64,000 nt of DNA from Planobispora longispora. Its GTDB lineage: Bacteria > Actinomycetota > Actinomycetes > Streptosporangiales > Streptosporangiaceae. The stretch is from the NCBI RefSeq assembly GCF_016863135.1, contig NZ_BOOH01000038.1, forward strand, positions 16,469 to 80,468, in the 5' to 3' direction. The notes under the pieces were generated by a model that was not told the origin of the DNA, did not search any database, and saw only the letters and a list, made by a program, of their open reading frames with translations. Made by a program: the position numbers and the translations under genes. Of this stretch, positions 45,415 through 54,825 are shown piece by piece. Position 1 is the stretch's first letter. Every line of letters begins with the position of its first letter.

Positions 45415-46716
45415 GTGAACGACGAGCCGCTGCTGCCACAGATGCGCACCAATGAGCTGCTGACGGAGTTGCAAGAGCGCCTGCAGGTGCTGGCCGCGGC
45501 TCAAGGCCGCATCCATACCCTGCTGGAGGCCGTGATCGCGATCGGCAGTGAGCTGGATCTGGAAAGCGCACTGCGGCGCGTCATCACCGCAGCCACCCGG
45601 CTGGCCGATGCCCGCTACGGGGCCCTGGGAGTGATCGGTGAGGGCGGCACACTCAAGAGGTTCATCCCGGTGGGCATGAGCGAGGAACAGATCACGGCCG
45701 TCGACCACTGGCCCTACGGTGAAGGACTGCTCGGCCTGCTGGTGCGAAAACCGCAGACCCTGCGCCTGAAGAATCTGGCCAGTCACCCTGCCTCCTACGG
45801 CTTTCCCGAAGGGCATCCGCCGATGCACAGCTTCCTGGGAGTGCCGATCCGGGTGCGCGAGAAGGTGTTCGGCAACCTGTATCTGACCGAAAAAGCGGGC
45901 GGCGGGCCATTCGAGGAGGAGGACGAGGTCATCGTCACCGCGCTGGCCACCGCCGCAGGCGTGGCCATCGCCAACGCGCGGCTGTATGAGCAGAGCCGGC
46001 GGCGCGAGGCCGAGCTGCATGTGTTCACCGGCATCGTCGCCCACGACCTCAAGCGCCCGCTCAGCGTGATCGGCGGCTTCACCGAGATCGCCTTGCAGAG
46101 CCTCGCCGACCAGAACGTCCGTCAACAGGACCTGGACCATCTGCAGCGGGTGCTGAACGTCACCGAGCAGATGAACCAGCTGATCGACGATCTGCTCACC
46201 TACGCCAGCGCCCGCGACGCCGCATTGAGCCTGGTCGATGTTGACACCGCTCACCTGGTACGCCAGATCGTCGACGATCACGTGGCCGGGATCGAGGAGG
46301 CCGGCGCGGCGCCGCAGGTCTACATCGGCACGCTGCCGCCGGTGCGTGGCAATCCTGCGCTGTTGCGTCAGCTGTTCAACAACTTGATCGGCAATGCGAT
46401 CAAGTACACGCCGGCCGGTCAGGGCGCCCGCGTCGACGTCACCGGCGAGGCGACCGGTGACGGCTGGGTGCGTATCACCATCGCCGACCGCGGGATCGGC
46501 ATCCCGATGGGCGAGCATGAGGCTATCTTCACCGGGTTCCACCGCGCTGCCGAGGCCGCCGACACCTACAGCGGCACCGGTCTGGGGCTGGCCATCTGCC
46601 AGCGGGTCATCGAGCGCCATGGCGGCACCATCACCGCCTGCGACAATCCCGGCGGTGGCGCCCGCTTCGTCTTCACCCTGCCCGCCGCGCCCAAAGGGCC
46701 ACCCCTGCACCCCTGA
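45415..46716 (+). CDS. Sensor histidine kinase with DosS-like GAF domain
   Basis: A 433-residue cytosolic kinase. The start QMRTNELLTELQERLQVL is followed by one GAF domain (about 36-190) whose blocks HSFLGVPIRVREKVFGNLYL and DEVIVTALATAAGVAIANAR closely match the heme-binding GAF of DosS/DevS. The dimerisation helix has H210 in VAHDLKRPLSVIGGFTEIAL (HisKA type, not the HisKA_3 type of DosS). HATPase_c has the N box (NNLIGNAIKYTP), DRGIGIP and GTGLGLAICQ. It lies inside the MITE-flanked cassette. It could sense redox or gas, with the DosR-like regulator at 33252 as a candidate partner; this is inference. Confidence 0.88.
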   Translation: MNDEPLLPQMRTNELLTELQERLQVLAAAQGRIHTLLEAVIAIGSELDLESALRRVITAATRLADARYGALGVIGEGGTLKRFIPVGMSEEQITAVDHWPYGEGLLGLLVRKPQTLRLKNLASHPASYGFPEGHPPMHSFLGVPIRVREKVFGNLYLTEKAGGGPFEEEDEVIVTALATAAGVAIANARLYEQSRRREAELHVFTGIVAHDLKRPLSVIGGFTEIALQSLADQNVRQQDLDHLQRVLNVTEQMNQLIDDLLTYASARDAALSLVDVDTAHLVRQIVDDHVAGIEEAGAAPQVYIGTLPPVRGNPALLRQLFNNLIGNAIKYTPAGQGARVDVTGEATGDGWVRITIADRGIGIPMGEHEAIFTGFHRAAEAADTYSGTGLGLAICQRVIERHGGTITACDNPGGGARFVFTLPAAPKGPPLHP

Positions 46717-46798
46717 ACACCGCACAATCGGTGAGCAGGGCGGTACATGATGGAGCACGCGCCGCAGACCTGTGCAATCGGCGGTGCGCCGGGGCCGG

Positions 46799-47780
46799 TC
46801 AGCGGCCGCCGACTGACAGGCGCAGGGTGAAAGTCGAGCCCTGTCCTGGGGTACTGATGGCGGTGACGGTGCCGCCGTGGACCTCGGCGATCGTTTTGAC
46901 CAGCCACAGTCCCAGGCCGACGCCTTGGATGGCGTTGTCGTAGGCATATGCGGTGCGATAAAAGCGCTCGAACACCCGCTCCAGCTCCTCAGCAGCGATG
47001 CCGACACCGTGGTCGGTGACGGCGATCGTCACCTGGTCGCCGGCGGCTGCGGCGTGCACGGTGATGGAGGTGTCGATGGGCGAGTACTTGACCGCATTGG
47101 ACACCAGCGCGCCGATCGCCCGCACCAGCAGGTCCTCGACCAGGTTCTGCAGCCGGGCCGTATTACGCGTCATCGCCTGCAGCATGCGGCTGTGCTGGGC
47201 GGGTTCGACCTCACCCTCGCCCAGCAGATCCAGATACCCGCTCACCGTGGTCAGCGGGGTGCGCAGCTCGTGGGAGATGGTGGCGATGAAGGCGTCTTTG
47301 GCCGCATCCAGCTCTTTCAACCGGGCCACGGTGGCCTGTTCGGCCGCATAGGCCTGGCGCAATGCCTCCTCGGCACGGCGGCGTTCGGTGATGTCGTGGA
47401 TGAAGGCGTGAAAGGCCCATTCGTGGTTGTCGCGGGTGGCCCACACCACGATCTCGATGGGGAACTCGCTGCCGTCGGCTCGGGCCCCGGTCAGCTCCAG
47501 CCGGCGGCCCAGCACGTTGGAGCGCCCAGTGGCCAATAGTGTCGGCGATCTCGGCCAGCACCGGGAAGTCCTCGATCGGCCCGACTCAGATGCCTGCAGA
47601 GACGAATCCCTGCCCGTCGTCGGCGGGCACGCCCAGATGCCCCAGCGGCCAGCCGGTCAGCTCACACACCGTGCTCAAGGCGGCGCGGGCTGCTTCTTCC
47701 AGGTCATCGGTGGCGCCGGCTAGGGCGGTGATGTCATCCAGCAGCGCCACCAGCGCCATCTCCCGCCGCGTGCTCGCCAC
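46799..47780 (-). pseudogene. GAF-PAS histidine kinase, disrupted
   Basis: GTG 47780 opens ASTRREMALVALLDDITALA and STVCELTGWPLGHLG (start of a GAF domain), then stops at 47586. A new frame (from about 47560, longest piece 46799-47536) gives the end of a PAS/PAC unit (SEFPIEIVVWATRDNHEWAF), HisKA with His in ATISHELRTPLTTVSGYLDL and an HATPase domain (NAVKYSP, DHGVGIAAEE, GVGLGLWLVK). Between LVEDLLV and RAIGALVSNAV about 50 residues are missing in frame. Most of the GAF and PAS is lost too. It converges on the kinase at 45415. Confidence 0.75.
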
Positions 47781-48117
47781 CGCCCCCGTCCCTCCTTTTC
47801 CGCCGTCGACGTCAGCAGGCCGGCGTGACCGCTGTCACTGTGCCACAGAATGTACTCTTACGTATTCAATTGACAACTCTCGGTCATCATTCGAGGTAGG
47901 GGCGGTCTTCCTCGCATACCCGGCCAGGGGCCAAAGCTGGCACGCCGCAGAGGTTGCGGCCTGGGCCGGTGGGTAGATCGCCGCTGCGGCCGCCCCAGCC
48001 GGGGGCCGTCCCCATGCGCACACCACCAGGCGATCGCCGGCGGCCCTGCTGCTTGGTGGTGCTTGGCATCAGGTGGTGACCGGTGGCCCGTCACCGCGCC
48101 CACCGAAAGGACAGCCA
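47781..48117. other. Intergenic region between divergent kinase remnant and CBM48 gene
   Basis: An AT-richer patch at 47845-47885 (around GTACTCTTACGTATTCAATT) probably holds promoters. No gene is seen. Confidence 0.4.
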
Positions 48118-48528
48118 GTGATCAAACGCGGCAAGCCGGCCAAGAACGGCCACGTCAAGCTCACCTTCACCATCCCGGCCGAGCAGGTGTCCGGCGGGGT
48201 GTCAGTGGTCGGCGACTTCAACGGCTGGGATCCCTACGCCCACCCGATGCAGCTGCGCACCGACACCTACCAGGTGAGCATGACCGTCCCGGCCGACCAG
48301 GAGATCTGTTTCCGCTACCTGGCCACCGGCGGGCTGTGGTTCGACGATGCCGAGGCCGACTACCACGACCACCACGGCGGCCACCTCAGCCCGATCGTCG
48401 CGCAAAGCCCCGAAGTGGCGGCCTTCGATGACGCCCACCACGCCAACGGGCACCGCGGCCAAGCACCCGACCTGCCCAACAGCAGCCCGGCCGCGCTCGA
48501 AAGCCAGCTGCCCGCCGCCCCAGCCTGA
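48118..48528 (+). CDS. CBM48/AMPK glycogen-binding-like domain protein
   Basis: A 136-residue protein with a single early-set/CBM48 domain (about 10-90): KLTFTIPAEQVSGGVSVVGD, FNGWDPYAHPMQLRTDTYQV and EICFRYLATGGLWFDD. The W-D in FNGWDP is the glycan-binding loop. The C-terminal 50 residues are His/Pro-rich and disordered. GTG 48118 follows GAAAGG. Similar stand-alone proteins occur beside stress kinases in actinobacteria. It is the third gene of the MITE-bounded cassette. Glycogen or trehalose-polymer binding is inferred from the fold. Confidence 0.8.
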   Translation: MIKRGKPAKNGHVKLTFTIPAEQVSGGVSVVGDFNGWDPYAHPMQLRTDTYQVSMTVPADQEICFRYLATGGLWFDDAEADYHDHHGGHLSPIVAQSPEVAAFDDAHHANGHRGQAPDLPNSSPAALESQLPAAPA

Positions 48529-48543
48529 CCCCAGCCCAAGGCG

Positions 48544-48738
48544 GGGTGCCGTTAACGAACGTGTCACCAGCCGCCCTTTAGGTGCTCACCTGCGGAATGT
48601 CAGACACGGAGCCTGCCTTCGTCGGCCAGTAGACAGTGGGAGGTCCACTCCCGTGAGTTGGGATTCCGGTCCGCGACGTGGGCTTATCTCTAAAGATCAT
48701 CTTTTGGGCACTTGGTGACACGTTCGTTAACGGCACCC
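48544..48738 (-). mobile_element. 195-bp MITE-like element, copy 2 (inverted)
   Basis: Reverse-complement copy of 44886-45080 with the same 26-bp terminal repeats and only scattered differences (for example GTCACC for GTCGCC, and in the stretch before the right repeat). With copy 1 it frames 3.46 kb holding the kinase genes and CBM48 gene, like the ends of a composite transposon. Confidence 0.85.
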
Positions 48739-49137
48739 CTTCACCTGCAGATGGGCGGACACTTCTACGGGGCCCGCAAGACCGACATCCAGTAGCCCAT
48801 CTCTTCGCAGGTGCCCGCCTCGCCTGGCGCCCTTGGCGTAGCGCAGGCCACGGCGCTGATCTCCCGCCACCTGCAGCCCCTCGATGACCTTGACGTGCCG
48901 CTGTACGGCCCGCAGTGACCCGCCTGGCCATGGCCGCTGCCGGGCAACGGGCTTTTCGACCCCAGCCCCAACGGGTGGTAGCCGATCGCCTCAGTCGGCA
49001 CTTTCTCCATGAGCACGTCGAGCCCTGCGCGGTCCGCGCGGTCATCCAGGGCTTCGAGGCCAGCCCGTAACCGCCTTTCATCTCCCGTGCCCGCCAAAGC
49101 GGGACCTCACAGTGACAACCTTTCCTTAAGGAGCACC
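48739..49137. other. Degraded stretch without an intact gene
   Basis: Short plus-strand frames end naturally (LQPLDDLDVPLYGPQ at 48917; EHVEPCAVRAVIQGFEASP at 49070) and look like C-termini of lost genes. I cannot name the families. Confidence 0.3.
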
Positions 49138-49386
49138 ATGCAGCAGTTCGGCCTGACCCGGCTCGATGACGCCCAGGCCGCCGTCATGCACCTCATGGAG
49201 TGCCACGGCGAGACGATCACCATCACGATCTACACCGGCGGGCAAAAGTCCGCCCGCACGCTCACCCTCACCGGCACCATCACGATCGCCCCGTCGCCGC
49301 ACGGCTGGACACTGGGCCTCACCTGCAACGACCAGACCCTGCCGCTGAGGGGCGTGCTCAGCATCAGCGACCCGGTGGAGGGCTGA
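49138..49386 (+). CDS. Small hypothetical protein
   Basis: An 82-residue beta-rich protein (GLTRLDDAQAAVMHLMECHG, ITITIYTGGQKSARTLTLTG, APSPHGWTLGLTCNDQTLPL). ATG 49138 has a good TAAGGAGCACC site. No signal peptide, helix or known motif. The alternation of hydrophilic and hydrophobic residues suggests a small barrel. The family is unknown to me. Confidence 0.55.
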   Translation: MQQFGLTRLDDAQAAVMHLMECHGETITITIYTGGQKSARTLTLTGTITIAPSPHGWTLGLTCNDQTLPLRGVLSISDPVEG

Positions 49387-49486
49387 TCGGTGGGCAAGCG
49401 CAGAGCCCGCCGGTGGGCACCGAAAGGCAGAGGCTGGCGGCGCATCACGGACGGTGGATCGCTCGCGATCTGGATGCGACTGGAGG

Positions 49487-49768
49487 ATGACCACCGTGAC
49501 CGTGTACCTGGACTACAGCGGCACATACGGCACCACCGGCGCCGTCTACGACGGCATCTGGACCTTCCAGTGGGAGCGGGGCGCCGAGATCCTCTCCTGG
49601 CTCATGGACAAGCCCCACAACATCGTCACGTACGCGTTCAAGGAGCAGCTCGGCGGGGCGCGCCCGTGCGGGTATGAGCCGCTGCCGCGGGCCGCACGAC
49701 GGCCGTCCCGGCTCCGCCGTACGGCCCGGTCGTTTTCATCATGCAAAACTCTGAATCCCATGCGTTGA
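49487..49768 (+). CDS. Small hypothetical protein, C-terminus probably shifted
   Basis: ATG 49487 directly follows TGGAGG. The first about 55 residues (VYLDYSGTYGTTGAVYDGIW, ERGAEILSWLMDKPHNIVTY) have coding character. After LGGARPCGYEPLP the sequence becomes Arg/Ser-rich and non-protein-like, suggesting a frameshift near 49665. Function unknown. It ends about 145 bp before the chitinase gene. Confidence 0.45.
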   Translation: MTTVTVYLDYSGTYGTTGAVYDGIWTFQWERGAEILSWLMDKPHNIVTYAFKEQLGGARPCGYEPLPRAARRPSRLRRTARSFSSCKTLNPMR

Positions 49769-49912
49769 CCCGATGAATCGATCTGCGATTGGTTAGCGTC
49801 AAGCCCGCGACGGCGGCGTCCGACAAATGCCGCCCTACATTTCCATGTTCGGTGAAGAATTCGCCATTCGCTTATTCATGTATGGCGTCCGTCATACAGA
49901 AAAGGAATGATA

Positions 49913-50815
49913 ATGCTGAGAAACCGCATCATGAAGTCCCTTTCCGCCGTTGTGGCCGCGGGCGCTCTGACGGTCCTCTTGCCGATGTCCGCCGCCTCCG
50001 CCACCCCCGCCCCCTCCACCACCACGCCGATCTGCGCCAGCGAGTGGGATCCCGCCAAGGGGTACGCCGGCGGCCTGGTGGCCTCCTACAACGGTCACAA
50101 TTGGCGGGCGAAGTGGTGGACCAAGGGCAACGTCCCGGGCGGCCCTTCCGGCATCTGGACGGACAAGGGATCCTGTGAGCAGAGCGAGGGGAACTTCGTC
50201 GTCACCAAGGCGCAGTTCGAGCAGATGTTCCCGAACCGCAAGCCTTTCTACACCTACGATGGCCTGGTCACGGCCCTGAGCGCCTACCCAGCGTTCGCGA
50301 ACACCGGCAGTGACACCATCAAGAAGCGGGAGGCCGCGGCCTTCCTTGCCAACATCAACCACGAGACCGGCGGGCTGGTCCACATCGTCGAGGTGAACAC
50401 CGCCAACTACTCCCACTACTGCGACACCAGTGAGCTCTACCCCTTCGGTTGCCCCGCGGGCCGGTCGTCCTACTACGGCCGCGGCCCGATCCAGCTGAGC
50501 TGGAACTACAACTACAAGTCGGCCGGCGACGCGCTGGAGATCGACCTGCTCAACAACCCGAACCTGGTGCAGAACGAACCCTCGGTGGCGTGGATGACCG
50601 CCATCTGGTACTGGATGACCCAGCACGGCCCCGGCACGATGACCCCGCACGAGGCGATCATCGGCGATCACGGCTTCGGCGAGACGATCCGTAGCATCAA
50701 CGGGTTCCTCGAATGTGACGGCGGCAACCCCCGGCAGGTCCAGAGCCGGGTCAACGCCTACCTGAAGTTCACTCAGATTCTCGGGGTCGACCCGGGCGAC
50801 AAGCTGCCCTGCTGA
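49913..50815 (+). CDS. Secreted GH19 chitinase with chitin-binding module
   Basis: A 300-residue extracellular enzyme that hydrolyses chitin. The signal peptide (SLSAVVAAGALTVLLPMSAA, cleavage near ASA) is followed by a CBM5/12-type module (residues about 38-87: ASEWDPAKGYAGGLVASYNG, NWRAKWWTKG) and a GH19 domain (about 95-300). The catalytic Glu lies in AAFLANINHETGG, and SYYGRGPIQLSWNYNY is the family signature. ATG 49913 follows AAAGG at 7 nt. The upstream DNA is AT-rich, consistent with a regulated promoter. Intact and complete. Confidence 0.95.
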   Translation: MLRNRIMKSLSAVVAAGALTVLLPMSAASATPAPSTTTPICASEWDPAKGYAGGLVASYNGHNWRAKWWTKGNVPGGPSGIWTDKGSCEQSEGNFVVTKAQFEQMFPNRKPFYTYDGLVTALSAYPAFANTGSDTIKKREAAAFLANINHETGGLVHIVEVNTANYSHYCDTSELYPFGCPAGRSSYYGRGPIQLSWNYNYKSAGDALEIDLLNNPNLVQNEPSVAWMTAIWYWMTQHGPGTMTPHEAIIGDHGFGETIRSINGFLECDGGNPRQVQSRVNAYLKFTQILGVDPGDKLPC

Positions 50816-51313
50816 TCACAGGCGGCCCTCCGATGAGCCCTACCGCCGGATCGTGTCCCGCACCGGCCGACGCCGTGCAGGACGCGGTCCAGCGGCCGTA
50901 CGCCCGGGACATGGCACGGCAGGAGTCCGGCGATCTCCGGCGCCGGACTCCGGTGCCACCGGCTGGACGGGCACTGTTACAACCAGGTCAGAGACGCCGC
51001 CGGCCATGCCCTCACCCCTCAGTCCCGGCCGCCCGGCTGCCGGCTGCCGGCTCAGATCGTCCCGCGGCTGCTCGCCCAGCCGCGTGAGCCGGACGCTGCT
51101 ACTTGGCTGGCTCGACGATCTCGACGATCTCGACGAGCGCCGCCGCCGCGCAGCCCGGCCGGACCCAGACAACGCGGCCTCACCACCGGTCCACGGCTGT
51201 CAATGATCCACAAGTCGCTCACCAGTGCCGGTTCCTAGCCTTGCCTTCGTCCACGCTTGAAGCGGCAGAACGCAAGCAGACCAAAGGCAGGCGCGACACC
51301 GAAAGGGGCAGCT
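50816..51313. other. Gene-free stretch
   Basis: No convincing gene. It contains a short tandem repeat of CTCGACGAT (about 51110-51136). GC-rich shadow frames on both strands lack ribosome sites. Confidence 0.4.
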
Positions 51314-51799
51314 TTGAACAATGTCCGGTACAGCGAGGAGGCCATCGCCCGGGTGATCGCTGAGCGTATGGGCGAGGAGTCGACAGCTCTCGATCTGAGC
51401 AGGCTTGACCTCCATGTGCTTCCCGAATCGCTGAGCGAGCTCGCCCACCTGACCGAGTTGGACCTGTCCGACAACCAGTTGACCTCCCTGCCGCAGTCCC
51501 TGGGCAACCTCACCCACCTGACCAAGCTGGATGTGAGCAACAACCGGCTGACCGCGCTGCCGGAATCCTTGGGCAACCTCACCGGCCTCGATGCGCTCAC
51601 TGCGCGCGGAAACATGCTGACCGGCCTGCCGGAGTCGCTGGGCAGGCTGGTCAACCTCAACTGGCTCAGCCTGGAGCACAATCGGTTGACCGCCTTGCCG
51701 GAGTCGCTGGGCGGTCTTACCCACCTGACCCGGCTGAATCTCTACGGCAACCTGCTGACCAGCCTGCCTGAGTCGCTGAAAGGGCGGTTCGCGAGTTAG
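51314..51799 (+). CDS. Leucine-rich repeat protein
   Basis: A 161-residue cytosolic LRR protein. After a short helical cap (NNVRYSEEAIARVIAERMGE) come about five 23-residue repeats of the form LTHLTxLDLSxNxLTxLPESLGN, the bacterial/plant-intracellular LRR type. TTG 51314 is chosen because GAAAGGGGC lies just upstream; no ATG is in frame after it before the repeats. Such proteins are protein-binding scaffolds. The partner is unknown and the neighbours give no clue. Confidence 0.8.
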   Translation: MNNVRYSEEAIARVIAERMGEESTALDLSRLDLHVLPESLSELAHLTELDLSDNQLTSLPQSLGNLTHLTKLDVSNNRLTALPESLGNLTGLDALTARGNMLTGLPESLGRLVNLNWLSLEHNRLTALPESLGGLTHLTRLNLYGNLLTSLPESLKGRFAS

Positions 51800-52072
51800 A
51801 GATGCTGTACACCTCGCTCGCAGCTGGTCGCCCACCGGACGGGAAGCCGCGTGCCGAGGCGGGGACGGGGTCATGGCGTGAAGTGCACCCGTCGGCCGGT
51901 CACCTTGGCGGCGGGTGGGTAATGGGAACGCGCGTTCCCGGAACCTGTCCGGCGCGCCGGGCTGTACGGCGTCGGACAGGAGGCGTGCACGGGGTTCGAA
52001 GTGAATCGGAACGAGAGTCGGCGTTAGCGGGTTCCCGCAGGCCAGCGACTTGAGCCCGGCCGTACCGAGCCG

Positions 52073-53308
52073 TCACGACCCGCCGGAGGAATCGGGGAGA
52101 ATCGCTGAGGAGGGCAGCGTGAGGTGGACGCACACGCCGTCGTGCGTCTCCTTCTCCATCCGGGCGGCACCGCCGTGCATCTCCATGATCTTCTCAACGA
52201 TGGACAGCCCGATCCCGGTTCCTTCGACGGCCTGCTCCTCAGCCTGCCGGGTCCGGTAGAACTCCTCGAAGACACGCCGTAGATCCTCCGACTCCACCCC
52301 GACGCCGGTGTCGTGGATCTCCACCTCGGGCGGGGGACCGGCGATGACGACCACGTCGACGGCGCCGCCGGGGTCGGTGAATTTGATCGCGTTGTCCAGC
52401 ACCTGCAGCAGCGCGTTGCGCAGCTGCTCGGCATCGGCCCACGCCCGTACCCGGTCACGGGCGTGCAGGTTGAGGGTCAGTTCCTTGAGCTCAGCCGCGG
52501 GGGCGACCCGCTCGACCGCCTGGCGGGCCAGCTCGGACAGGTCGGCCGAGTCCGGGGTGAAGGTGGCGGTCTGTGCCTTCAGGCCGGCCATCAGCAGCAA
52601 CGTGTTGATCAGATGCAGCATGCGGTCGCTGTTGCGCTCGATGATGTTCAGGAAGCGCTGCTGCGTGGCCTCGTTCAGGCCGCCCTCCTGGACCAGTTCC
52701 AGATAGCTGCGGATCGAGGTGAGCGGGGTGCGCAGCTCGTGGTTGAGGTTGCTCAGGAACTGGTTCTTCAGCCTTTCCAGGGCGCTCAGCCGCTGGATGA
52801 CCTCTTCGGCCTGGTGGGCGCGCCCGTGCAGTTCGATCAGGGTGACGGCGTGGGTGGCCAGGGTGTGCAGGGCCTGGCGCTGGGCCGCATCCAGCCGGTC
52901 CGGCTCGGGGCTCATCACGCAGACCGTGCCCAGGGCGTTGCCCTGCTGGGTGATCATCGGCACGCCCGCGTAGAAGCGCACCCGGGGAGGGCTGGTCACG
53001 ATCGGGTGATCACGGAAGCGCGGGTCGGCCCGTGCGTCGTGGATCTCCACGAACTCCCGCTCGGCGATGGTGTGCTCGCAGAACGGAACCGCCGGGTCCA
53101 CCCCGGTCAAATCGGTGCCGGCCCGCCCCTTGACGTACTGACGCTTCTCGGCGACCAGATTGACCAGCGCGATCGGTGCCTGGCAGACGTGCGCCGCCGA
53201 GATGGCGATGGCCTGGAAGTCCGGCTCCAGCAGGCTCTCCAGCGCGTTCAGCTCATCGAGCTCCCGTACGCGCTCGGTCTCGTCGGCCGCCTCCGGTGAC
53301 GTGGTCAT
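52073..53308 (-). CDS. GAF-domain sensor histidine kinase
   Basis: A 411-residue cytosolic kinase. GAF domain (about 35-170): ALVNLVAEKRQYVKGRAGTD, CEHTIAEREFVEIHDARADP, GVPMITQQGNALGTVCVMSP. This is the phytochrome-like GAF found in many actinobacterial kinases. HisKA His lies in NQFLSNLNHELRTPLTSIRS. HATPase_c has NAIKFTDPGG, DTGVGVESED and GTGIGLSIVEKIMEMHGG. ATG 53308 follows GGAAGGCGGAGG. No response regulator is next to it, so it is an orphan that could feed the DosR-like regulator or another partner. Confidence 0.9.
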   Translation of the reverse strand: MTTSPEAADETERVRELDELNALESLLEPDFQAIAISAAHVCQAPIALVNLVAEKRQYVKGRAGTDLTGVDPAVPFCEHTIAEREFVEIHDARADPRFRDHPIVTSPPRVRFYAGVPMITQQGNALGTVCVMSPEPDRLDAAQRQALHTLATHAVTLIELHGRAHQAEEVIQRLSALERLKNQFLSNLNHELRTPLTSIRSYLELVQEGGLNEATQQRFLNIIERNSDRMLHLINTLLLMAGLKAQTATFTPDSADLSELARQAVERVAPAAELKELTLNLHARDRVRAWADAEQLRNALLQVLDNAIKFTDPGGAVDVVVIAGPPPEVEIHDTGVGVESEDLRRVFEEFYRTRQAEEQAVEGTGIGLSIVEKIMEMHGGAARMEKETHDGVCVHLTLPSSAILPDSSGGS

Positions 53309-53554
53309 CCTCCGCCTTCCATCCACTGAGTCGGGAGGTCCTCCCGAGTGGGCCGTACCCAGCTGCGACTGTCGATCATCTGCCGCACCTCACGGGTCGG
53401 GTAAAGAACAGGAAGCAGGAGACCGTCCTGTCCCAGCCGTATCAGCTTTCTCCGGCAATGCCGCCGGATACCTGCCTGCAGTCCGGCCTCAAGCGAGCTG
53501 AAAGCACCTCGCCGCACATTGTGCTCAGTCGCAGACCGCAGGAAAGGCTCCCGG

Positions 53555-54055
53555 ATGAAAACCGCTCGCGCCCTGGCCGTCATCTCCCTCGCCGGCGTCG
53601 CCGTCCTCGCCCCGGCCGCCGCCCACGCCGCCGCCGGTCCGGCCCTACCGGCCACCGAGGCGCAGGGCGCCGCTCCCACCTCGTGGGGGCCCTATCACGC
53701 CTCCGGCCGCAAGGCCGTGGCCTCCGGCTCGCTGACGGCCACCCCCAAGGACGACCGCAGCAAGCCCGCGGCCCGAATCACGGTCACCGGCACCGTCACC
53801 GACCTGACCCGCAAGCCGGCCTGCGGCTGGGCGCTGTTCCGCCTCTCGGTCAAGGCGCCCGGCGGCAAGGTGGCCATCAAGCACCGCAACTACCGCACCT
53901 GCTCCTATGACAAGCCGCGCAAGTTCACCTTCTCCCACACGAACGTCTACGAGGTCGAGTTCAAGATCTGCTCCGAGGCCAAGGCGGCCAAGCCGTCACT
54001 GAACTGCCTGTACTCCGGCACGTGGAAGCCGCTCTACACCTACTACAACGCCTGA
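53555..54055 (+). CDS. Secreted hypothetical protein
   Basis: A 166-residue exported protein: signal peptide ARALAVISLAGVAVLAPAAA with cleavage near AHA-AAG, then a beta-sandwich-like mature part (ARITVTGTVTDLTRKPACGW, FRLSVKAPGGKVAIKHRNYR, VYEVEFKICSEAKA). Four cysteines probably form two disulfides. ATG 53555 follows GGAAAGG. Similar small secreted proteins are common in Streptosporangiales and unnamed. Confidence 0.75.
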   Translation: MKTARALAVISLAGVAVLAPAAAHAAAGPALPATEAQGAAPTSWGPYHASGRKAVASGSLTATPKDDRSKPAARITVTGTVTDLTRKPACGWALFRLSVKAPGGKVAIKHRNYRTCSYDKPRKFTFSHTNVYEVEFKICSEAKAAKPSLNCLYSGTWKPLYTYYNA

Positions 54056-54282
54056 CCCGCACGGCCCGGCCGAGCTCCACGACAACCGGCCGGGCCGCAT
54101 CGGCGAAGGCCGCCCTACCGCCGATGGTGGCGCTGCCCTCATCGATCCGGGGCCGGTCACGGCACACAGTGGAGGCCATGCGCAACAGATCATGATGGGC
54201 CGACCCATGGCGAACCCACACGATCGGCCGCAGCCTCGGCTGGGGACCGGCAGCGGGTTTTGCGCTGCCGACCGCCGTCACC

Positions 54283-54825
54283 ATGGTGCTGTACGCCACC
54301 GGCGCGATCGACCTGACCCGCTCGACCGCACCGGCAGCCGCACTCGCCGCCACCGCCCTGACCGCCGCGCTTCTCACCCCGGTGATCGAGGAGATCCTGG
54401 CTCGCTACCTGCTGCTGCGCCTCATCGAGCACCTGGCCGGCACGTGGACGGCGGTCGGGATGACCGCCATCTTGTTCGGCGCGGGACATGTCGCGGTGGC
54501 CGCCGCCAACGACACCCTGCCTGCCGCGCTGCTGTATGCCGTCCCCGGCACGCTGGCCGGTGTCCTGTTCGCCGGCGCCTACCTGCTCACCCGGACGATG
54601 TGGCTGCCCATCGCGCTGCACACCGGCTGGAACCTGGCGACCAACACGCCGTTCGGCCCGGACGCCTTCGGCGCCCACCGGCTGATCACCGTCATCCCGC
54701 ACGCGCCCGCCCCGATCTCCGGCGGCGTATACGGCACCGATGCGAGCGTGCTGACCAGCGCGGTCCTGGCGCTCGCCTGCGCCGCCGTTTTATCGGCCGT
54801 CCGCCGCGGCACCCCCACCCCGTGA
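54283..54825 (+). CDS. CPBP-family intramembrane protease, N-terminus short
   Basis: A 180-residue membrane protein of the CAAX-protease/bacteriocin-processing (CPBP) family. Motif 1 is VIEEILARYLLLRLIEHLAG (E-E-x3-R), motif 2 is ILFGAGHVAVAAAN with its His, and motif 3 is ALHTGWNLATN. These residues form the intramembrane active site. The family usually has one or two helices before motif 1; here upstream residues (SLGWGPAAGFALPTAVT) are in frame but lack a start codon, so the N-terminus may be truncated or shifted. Confidence 0.75.
   Translation: MVLYATGAIDLTRSTAPAAALAATALTAALLTPVIEEILARYLLLRLIEHLAGTWTAVGMTAILFGAGHVAVAAANDTLPAALLYAVPGTLAGVLFAGAYLLTRTMWLPIALHTGWNLATNTPFGPDAFGAHRLITVIPHAPAPISGGVYGTDASVLTSAVLALACAAVLSAVRRGTPTP

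Noticed and set aside
45178..47007. 609-residue minus-strand frame over the GAF kinase
   Set aside because: It lacks any domain and runs antisense to clear GAF-HisKA-HATPase motifs.
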